Of a stretch of DNA of 52,192 nt, positions 43,552-49,383 are shown in pieces; the stretch's first letter is position 1; each line of letters opens with the position of its first letter. The notes under the pieces were generated by a model that saw only the letters and a program-made list of their open reading frames with translations, was not told the origin of the DNA and made no database searches. Both the position numbers and the translations under genes were made by a program. Source of the stretch: Polaromonas sp. (GTDB lineage: Bacteria > Pseudomonadota > Gammaproteobacteria > Burkholderiales > Burkholderiaceae_C); contig JAQGLT010000049.1 in the NCBI GenBank assembly GCA_028292745.1, forward strand, positions 1-52,192, read 5' to 3'.

Positions 43552-44196
43552 ATGAAAACCAGAGATATTGCCTCGTTTTTTGCCACGCTGAAGGCCGCCA
43601 ACCCGATGCCGGTGACCGAGCTGGAATACACCAGCGTGTTCGAGCTGCTGACCGCCGTGCTGCTGTCGGCGCAGGCCACCGACGTGAGCGTGAACCAGGC
43701 CACGCGCCGGCTGTTTCCGGTGGCCAACACGCCGCAAAAAATCCTCGATTTGGGGCTGGACCGGCTGGAGGCGTACATCAAGACGATCGGCCTGTTTCAC
43801 ACCAAGGCCAAGAACCTGCTGGCGACCTGCGAAATCCTGATCGAACGACACGGCGGCCAGGTGCCGCGCACCCGCGAGGCGCTGGAGGCGCTGCCGGGCG
43901 TCGGGCGCAAGACGGCCAACGTGGTGCTCAACTCGGCCTTTGGCGAAGCCGTCATGGCGGTGGACACGCACATCTTTCGCGTCAGCAACCGGACCGGGCT
44001 GGCGCCGGGCAAAAACCCGCTGGAGGTCGAACTCAAGCTGCTCAAGCGCGTGCCGCGTGACTACCTGGTGGATGCGCACCACTGGCTGATCCTGCATGGG
44101 CGCTATGTCTGCATTGCCCGCAAGCCGCTGTGCTGGCAGTGCGCGGTGGCGCCTTATTGCGACTACCGGCCCAAAACCGAGGCGCCGCCGGCCTGA
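43552..44196 (+). CDS. nth: Endonuclease III (DNA glycosylase/AP lyase)
   Basis: This 214-residue base-excision repair enzyme removes oxidised pyrimidines. The helix-hairpin-helix LPGVGRKTANVVL carries the catalytic Lys120, Asp138 lies in MAVDTHIFRV, and four cysteines (187, 194, 197, 203) in the C-x6-C-x2-C-x5-C pattern hold the 4Fe-4S cluster. Length and numbering agree with the E. coli enzyme. I chose the ATG at 43552. It is convergent with the crotonase gene and has no functional link to its neighbours. Confidence 0.96.
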   Translation: MKTRDIASFFATLKAANPMPVTELEYTSVFELLTAVLLSAQATDVSVNQATRRLFPVANTPQKILDLGLDRLEAYIKTIGLFHTKAKNLLATCEILIERHGGQVPRTREALEALPGVGRKTANVVLNSAFGEAVMAVDTHIFRVSNRTGLAPGKNPLEVELKLLKRVPRDYLVDAHHWLILHGRYVCIARKPLCWQCAVAPYCDYRPKTEAPPA

Positions 44197-44262
44197 GCTG
44201 CCGGCGCGCCAGCCACTCCCGGCTGCACTTGGCTGCAAAGGCGCCAAGCCCGGCCGCCTGTC

Positions 44263-45039
44263 TCAATGCCCGCGCCAGACCGGCGGGCGCTTGGCGACAA
44301 AGGCAGCCACGCCTTCCCGGAAGTCGGCGCTGCCGTAGCATTGGCGGACCAGGTCTTCATCGGGCGGCAGGCCGTGCCCTGTCAGGCGGCGCAAAGCCGC
44401 CTTGGTCACGCGCTGCGTCACCGGCGCCAGCGCGGCCAGCCGCTCGCTCAGCTGCGCCGCCGCGGCATCGATCGCTTCGGGCGCCAGGACCTGCAGCAAA
44501 AAGCCGCAGTCCAGCGCTTCCTCGGCGCCCACGATCTCGGCCAGCATCAGCATGCGCCTGACGCGCGGCAGGCCGAACACGCTGCCCAGCCGCGCCAAGT
44601 TGGCCACCGACAGGCAGTTGCCCAGCGTGCGGGCAATCGGCACGCCAAAGCGCGAGGCCGGCGTGGCAAGGCGAAAGTCGCAGGCGGTGGCGATCGCCAG
44701 CCCCCCGCCGATCGCCCAGCCTTCGACCACCGCCACGGTCGGCATGGGCAGGCTTTCCAGCTTCTGGAGGCACTGGTCGATCTGCTGCTCGTAGGCCACG
44801 CCGTCGTCGCCGCTGCGAAATGCCTGGAACTGCTCGATGTCGGTGCCCGCGACAAAGGCCGCCCCGCCCGCCCCCCTGAAGGTGACCACCCGCACGGAAG
44901 CGTCGCTTTGCAGCGCCCCGCAAATGTCGCCCAGCTCGCCGTACATGGCCCAGGTCATGGCGTTGCGCGCCTCGGGGCGGTCGAACGTGACCGAGGCCAT
45001 GCCCTGCGCGATCTGCAGGTGAACCCGGCCTTCGCTCAT
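44263..45039 (-). CDS. Crotonase-family (enoyl-CoA hydratase/isomerase-like) protein
   Basis: This 258-residue crotonase-fold enzyme acts on acyl-CoA. It has the start region ASVTFDRPEARNAMTWAMYG, the first oxyanion loop GAAFVAGTDIEQF and the second VVEGWAIGGGLAIATACDFR. The segments where hydratases carry their two catalytic Glu residues read ARTLGNCLSVANLARLGSV and LAEIVGAEEALDCGFL, with no Glu at the first expected place. It may therefore be an isomerase, hydrolase or lyase rather than a hydratase. The ATG at 45039 overlaps the CoA-transferase stop by four bases. Last gene of the operon. Confidence 0.87.
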   Translation of the reverse strand: MSEGRVHLQIAQGMASVTFDRPEARNAMTWAMYGELGDICGALQSDASVRVVTFRGAGGAAFVAGTDIEQFQAFRSGDDGVAYEQQIDQCLQKLESLPMPTVAVVEGWAIGGGLAIATACDFRLATPASRFGVPIARTLGNCLSVANLARLGSVFGLPRVRRMLMLAEIVGAEEALDCGFLLQVLAPEAIDAAAAQLSERLAALAPVTQRVTKAALRRLTGHGLPPDEDLVRQCYGSADFREGVAAFVAKRPPVWRGH

Positions 45040-46259
45040 GGCGCGAACGCGCCCAGCGCGCTCAGGTCGGCCAGCTCATCGGCACCGATGCCCAGCTCGC
45101 TCAGCACCTCTTCGGTGTGCTCGCCCAGCAGCGGGGGATGCAGGCGCACCTGCTGCGGCGTGCCCAACAGCTTGACGGCAAAGCCGATGTTGGGCACCTT
45201 GCCCTCGATGGGGTGGTCGATCTCCATGCGCATGTTGCGCGCCTGGCCGTGCTCGCTCTCGAACGCCTCGGGATAGGTCAGGATAGGGCCCGCCGGGATG
45301 CCCGCCGCCAGCAGCGTGTCCACCCAGTAGTCCTTCGGTTTTTCCTTGAAGCTGCGCTCCAGCTCCTCGACCAGCACGGCCCGGTTGGCCAGCCGCAGCG
45401 AAATGGTCAAAAAGCGCGGGTCCGTGGCCAGGTCGGGCCGCGCCATCAGTTCGCACAGCTTGAGCCACAGCTTCTGGTTGTTGGCGCCCATCACGAAATA
45501 GCCGTCGGCGCTGGCCATCGCCTGGTAGGGCGCGGTCATCTTGTTGGCGGTGCCCAGGGGCTCGGGCGGCTTGCCGGTGCCCCAGTAGTCACAGATGTCC
45601 CACACCGAAAACGCCATGGCCGAATCGAACAGCGAGGCGTCGATGTACTGGCCCTGCCCGCTGGCCTTGGCGCCGATGTAGGCCGCCAGCGTACCGTAGA
45701 TGGCAAACAGGGCGCAGCCGATGTCGGCCACCGGCACCCCGGCCTTGACCGGCGGGCCGCCGGGGTAGCCGGTCACGCTCATCACGCCGGACATGGCCTG
45801 CGCCATCAGGTCAAACCCGGGCCGGTCGGCCCAGGGGCCGGTCTGGCCGAAGCCCGAGATGCTGGTGTAGACCAGGCGCGGGTTCACCTCCTTGAGCACG
45901 TCGTAGCCCAGGCCCAGCCGCGTCATGGCGCCGGGGCGGTAGTTCTCGATCAGGATGTCGGCATCCTTGGCCAGGCGCAGCAGCAGGGCGCGCCCGGCAT
46001 CGGTCTTGAGATTGAGCACGACGCTGCGCTTGTTGCGGTTCATGTTGAGAAAGCCCATGGAGTCGGGCCCCTTCATCTTGAAGCCCATGGCGCCGCGGGT
46101 CTGGTCGCCGCCGCCCGGCGGCTCGATCTTGATGACATCGGCGCCCAGGTCGGCCAGCAGCATGCAGGCATAGGGGCCCGCCATGACCTGGCTGACGTCG
46201 AGCACCCGAACGCCGGCCAGCGGCAGCGCGCGCGGGTTCTCTGCCCCGCCGGCGGTCAT
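45036..46259 (-). CDS. Class III CoA-transferase (CaiB/BaiF family) (3)
   Basis: This 407-residue protein has AGVRVLDVSQVMAGPYACML (15-34), LGADVIKIEPPGGGDQTR, NMNRNKRSVVLNLKTDAG, LIENYRPGAMTRLGLGY and DRPGFDLMAQAMSGV, with predicted nucleophile Asp150. I chose the ATG at 46259, which overlaps the receptor stop by four bases; a longer start would sit inside the receptor gene. It is the third gene of the aminotransferase-receptor-transferase-crotonase operon and probably activates the acid that the receptor binds. Confidence 0.92.
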   Translation of the reverse strand: MTAGGAENPRALPLAGVRVLDVSQVMAGPYACMLLADLGADVIKIEPPGGGDQTRGAMGFKMKGPDSMGFLNMNRNKRSVVLNLKTDAGRALLLRLAKDADILIENYRPGAMTRLGLGYDVLKEVNPRLVYTSISGFGQTGPWADRPGFDLMAQAMSGVMSVTGYPGGPPVKAGVPVADIGCALFAIYGTLAAYIGAKASGQGQYIDASLFDSAMAFSVWDICDYWGTGKPPEPLGTANKMTAPYQAMASADGYFVMGANNQKLWLKLCELMARPDLATDPRFLTISLRLANRAVLVEELERSFKEKPKDYWVDTLLAAGIPAGPILTYPEAFESEHGQARNMRMEIDHPIEGKVPNIGFAVKLLGTPQQVRLHPPLLGEHTEEVLSELGIGADELADLSALGAFAP

Positions 46260-47233
46260 GCGTCGCCTTTCACACCCGCATCTTTCACCACCTTGGCCCA
46301 CTTCTTGGACTCCACGCGGATGAAGTCGCCAAACTTTTCCGTGGAGCCGCCCCCGTCCTCGGCGCCGTACTGCTCGAACTTTTCCGCGACGTCGGGCATC
46401 AGCAGCACCTTGTTGATGTCCTCGTTCATGCGCTTGGCGAAGGCGGTGGGCAGCTTGCCGGGACCGACCAGCCCGTACCAGGTGGTCGCCTCGAAGTCTG
46501 GAAAGCCCGACTCGGCCATGGTCGGCACGTTCGGATGGCCCTTGGCGCGCTTGGTGCGGGTCTGGGCAATCGCAATGGCTTTGCCGCTTTTCACATGCGG
46601 CGTGGCGGCGGTCATGGTGTCAAAGCTGTAGTTGATCTGCCCGCCGATCAGGTCGGTGAGCATCGGGCCGGAGCCTTTGTACGGCACATGGATGGCCTCG
46701 ATCTTGGCCGCCAGCTTGAACATTTCGAGCGCCAGGTGCTGCGCCGACCCGTTGCCGGCCGAGCCAAAGCTGATCTTGCCCGGATTCTTCCTGCACAGCT
46801 CGACCACGTCCTTCACGGTGCGGGCCGCCTGCTGCTCGTTGCAGATCAGCAGATTGGGCGTGACGCCCACCAGCACGATGGGCGAGAAGTCGTTTTCCAC
46901 GCTGTAGCTCATCTTGGGCGTCAGGGCCGGCGCAATCGCGTGGCTGTTGATGTGCGCCATCAACAGCGTGCTGCCGTCGCTGGGCTGCTTGGCCACGTAT
47001 TCGGCGGCGATCATGCCGGCCGCGCCGGCCTTGTTCTCGACCAGCACCGGCACGTTCCACATCACCCCGAGCTTTTGCGCGATGACGCGCGCCAGGATGT
47101 CGGTGCCGCCGCCGGGCGCAAAACCGACGACGATGCGCACCGGTCCGGTCGGCAGGCTTTGCGCCCGCAGCATGGGCGCGGCCAGCGTGGCGGCGACGGC
47201 GCCGGCGGCGCTGATAAAGTTTCTGCGTTGCAT
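46256..47233 (-). CDS. TctC/Bug-family periplasmic solute receptor (5)
   Basis: This 325-residue receptor has a twin-arginine-like signal, MQRRNFISAAGAVAATLA, and cleavage near MLRAQ. Mature blocks are VRIVVGFAPGGGTDILARVI, VLVENKAGAAGMIAAEYVAK, FGSAGNGSAQHLALEMF and HVPYKGSGPMLTDLIGG. The ATG is preceded by CAGGAGC. It lies 91 bases after the class V aminotransferase gene and is coupled to the following CoA-transferase gene. Of the five receptors here it is nearest the standard Bug consensus (FAPGGGTD). Confidence 0.91.
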   Translation of the reverse strand: MQRRNFISAAGAVAATLAAPMLRAQSLPTGPVRIVVGFAPGGGTDILARVIAQKLGVMWNVPVLVENKAGAAGMIAAEYVAKQPSDGSTLLMAHINSHAIAPALTPKMSYSVENDFSPIVLVGVTPNLLICNEQQAARTVKDVVELCRKNPGKISFGSAGNGSAQHLALEMFKLAAKIEAIHVPYKGSGPMLTDLIGGQINYSFDTMTAATPHVKSGKAIAIAQTRTKRAKGHPNVPTMAESGFPDFEATTWYGLVGPGKLPTAFAKRMNEDINKVLLMPDVAEKFEQYGAEDGGGSTEKFGDFIRVESKKWAKVVKDAGVKGDA

Positions 47234-47324
47234 GGTTAGCTCCTGTTTTTTAACAAAATATGCCTGTTGCGCAGGCCCTGCTTGCGTAGAATGCTAGAAA
47301 TTTAATAGCAAATTACTGCGCGGC

Positions 47325-48545
47325 TCAGGCCGCCTGACGCTGCGGCACCACGGCCGCGTGGCTTGAAAAATGGTCCATCGCCGCCTGCACGCCCGAGCCG
47401 GCCAGCTTCACGCCGGCCAGCTTCAGGCCCATCTCGCAGCCGCTCAGGGCCGCCATCAGCGTGAGGTCGTTGCAGTCGCCCAGGTGGCCGATGCGGAACA
47501 TCTTTCCCTTAACCTTGCCCAGGCCGGTGCCCAGGGAGCAGTCAAAGCGTTCGTAGATGATCTTGCGCACCGTGTCGGCGTCAATGCCTTCGGGGGTCAT
47601 CACGCCCGTCAGCACCGGCGAATAGACGGCCGGGTCGGCGCACTGGATCTGCAGACCCCAGGCCTTGACTGCGGCGCGCACGCCCTGCGCCCAGCGCTGG
47701 TGGCGGGCAAACACCGCCTCCAGCCCGTGCGCCAGCAGCATGTCGCAGGCCTCGCTCAGGGCGTAAAGCAGGTTGGTGTTGGGCGTGGACGGCCAGTAGC
47801 CGGTCTTGTTCATTTCAATGATTTCGTCCCAGGCCCAGAAAGCCTTGGGCAGCGTGGCTTTTTTGCTCGCCTCCAGCGCCTTGGCCGAGACCGCGTTGAA
47901 GCTGATGCCCGGCGGCAGCATCAGGCCCTTCTGGGAGCCGCTGATGCTCACGTCCACGCCCCATTCGTCATGGCGGTAGTCGGCAGAAGCCAAGCCCGAA
48001 ATCGTGTCCACCAGCAGCAGCGCCGGATGCCGGGCCGCGTCGATGGCCTTGCGCACGGCGGCGATGTTGCTGGTGACGCCGGTGGAAGTTTCGTTGTGCA
48101 CCACGCAGACCGCCTTGATGGCGTGCTGCGTGTCGGCCCGCAGGCGCTCCTCGATCAGCCCGGCCTGCACGCCATGGCGCCACACGTCGGCGCCCGGATG
48201 GCTCATCACTTCGGTCTTGAGCCCCAGGCGGGCGGCCAGCTTTTGCCACAGCGCGGCGAAATGACCGGTTTCATACATCAGCACATGGTCGCCGGGGCTG
48301 AGCGTGTTGCTAAGGGCCGCCTCCCAGGCGCCGGTGCCCGATGCCGGGTAAATCAGCACGGGCTGGCGGGTCTGGAAAACTTTTTTGATGTCCGCCAGCA
48401 CCTTCAATCCCAGCGCGGCGAACTCCGGACCGCGATGGTCGATGGTGGGCAGGCTCATCGCCCGTAGGATTCGGTCGGGCACCGGCGACGGGCCCGGAAT
48501 TTGCAAGAAATGGCGGCCGGTGGGATGAAAGTCAAGCGTCAACAT
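47325..48545 (-). CDS. Class V aminotransferase (alanine/serine-glyoxylate type)
   Basis: This 406-residue PLP enzyme begins FHPTGRHFLQIPGPSPVPDR, typical of serine- or alanine-glyoxylate aminotransferases. It has IYPASGTGAWEAALSN (65-80) with the phosphate-binding turn, VVHNETSTGVTSNI, LLVDTISGLASADY with the PLP Asp, and ISGSQKGLMLPPG with the Schiff-base Lys206. I chose the ATG at 48545. It heads the operon and has one of the twin operators 31 bases upstream. Glyoxylate, pyruvate or a phosphonate aldehyde could be the acceptor; the context does not decide. Confidence 0.9.
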   Translation of the reverse strand: MLTLDFHPTGRHFLQIPGPSPVPDRILRAMSLPTIDHRGPEFAALGLKVLADIKKVFQTRQPVLIYPASGTGAWEAALSNTLSPGDHVLMYETGHFAALWQKLAARLGLKTEVMSHPGADVWRHGVQAGLIEERLRADTQHAIKAVCVVHNETSTGVTSNIAAVRKAIDAARHPALLLVDTISGLASADYRHDEWGVDVSISGSQKGLMLPPGISFNAVSAKALEASKKATLPKAFWAWDEIIEMNKTGYWPSTPNTNLLYALSEACDMLLAHGLEAVFARHQRWAQGVRAAVKAWGLQIQCADPAVYSPVLTGVMTPEGIDADTVRKIIYERFDCSLGTGLGKVKGKMFRIGHLGDCNDLTLMAALSGCEMGLKLAGVKLAGSGVQAAMDHFSSHAAVVPQRQAA

Positions 48546-48575
48546 GGAAGGCAATCTCCTGAAATAGCCTCCATT

Positions 48576-48663
48576 TTTTGCATACAAAATTCATTTGTCA
48601 ACAAAAAATGATGTAATTTAGGGTTAACGATTAATTTGACAGACTCATGTTTTGCATACAAAA
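48576..48663. promoter_or_regulatory. Twin operators for the divergent GntR regulator
   Basis: The palindrome TTTTG-cata-CAAAA occurs at 48576-48589 and again, identically, at 48650-48663, 74 bases apart start to start, about seven helical turns. They flank the divergent promoter region: one lies just before the aminotransferase gene, the other nine bases before the GntR start. The spacing would allow looping and repression of both sides. Confidence 0.7.
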
Positions 48664-48671
48664 TTTCACCC

Positions 48672-49367
48672 ATGACAGCTGAAATCATTCCCATCCCGCG
48701 CGCCGCACTGCATGAGCAGGTGGCGCACCGCCTGCGCCAGATGCTGGTCGAAAACCGCATTGCCCCGGGCGCCAAGCTCAATGAACGCGAGCTGAGCGAG
48801 GTGCTCAATGTCTCGCGCACGCCGCTGCGCGAGGCCATCAAGATGCTGGCGGCCGAAGGCCTGGTCGAGCTGCTGCCCAACCGCGGCGCCATTGCGGTCG
48901 AGCTGACCGAGGACGATGTGCGCAACACCTTTGAAGTGATGGCCGGGCTGGAGGCCCAGTCGGGCGAACTGGCCGCCGAGCGCATCACCGATGCCGAGCT
49001 GAACGAGATCAAGGCCATGCACTTTGAAATGCTGGCCGCCTACACGCGCCGCGACCTGCCGGCCTACTACCGGCTGAACGCGGCGATCCACCGCGCCGTC
49101 AACGCAGCCGCCAAGAACCCGGTGCTCCTGGCCACCTACAACCAGGTCAATGCGCGCCTGCAGGCGCTGCGCTTTCGCTCCAACCAGGACGAGGACAAAT
49201 GGCGCGATGCCGTCGGGGAGCACGAGCAGATGGTTGCGGCGCTGACCGCCCGCGACCCCCTGGCCATGCGCGCGATCATGCTGGCGCACCTGGCCCACAA
49301 ACGCGACACCGTCCTCCAGCAGCTGCGCAACAGCGGCGCGGCGGGCCGAACCTCCACACTTGCCTGA
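48672..49367 (+). CDS. GntR-family (FadR/FCD-type) transcriptional regulator
   Basis: This 231-residue regulator has a winged helix (about 10-75) with RAALHEQVAHRLRQMLVENR, NERELSEVLNVSRTPLREAI and LAAEGLVELLPNRGAI. A helical FCD effector domain follows, with VMAGLEAQSGELAAERIT and RLNAAIHRAVNAAAKN, whose His and acidic residues fit a metal-assisted ligand site. I chose the ATG at 48672, nine bases after the second operator. It is divergent from the aminotransferase operon and 16 bases ahead of the FAD/Fe-S oxidase. The ligand is probably an organic acid. Confidence 0.93.
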   Translation: MTAEIIPIPRAALHEQVAHRLRQMLVENRIAPGAKLNERELSEVLNVSRTPLREAIKMLAAEGLVELLPNRGAIAVELTEDDVRNTFEVMAGLEAQSGELAAERITDAELNEIKAMHFEMLAAYTRRDLPAYYRLNAAIHRAVNAAAKNPVLLATYNQVNARLQALRFRSNQDEDKWRDAVGEHEQMVAALTARDPLAMRAIMLAHLAHKRDTVLQQLRNSGAAGRTSTLA

Positions 49368-49383
49368 AGCCAGAGCCCAAACA

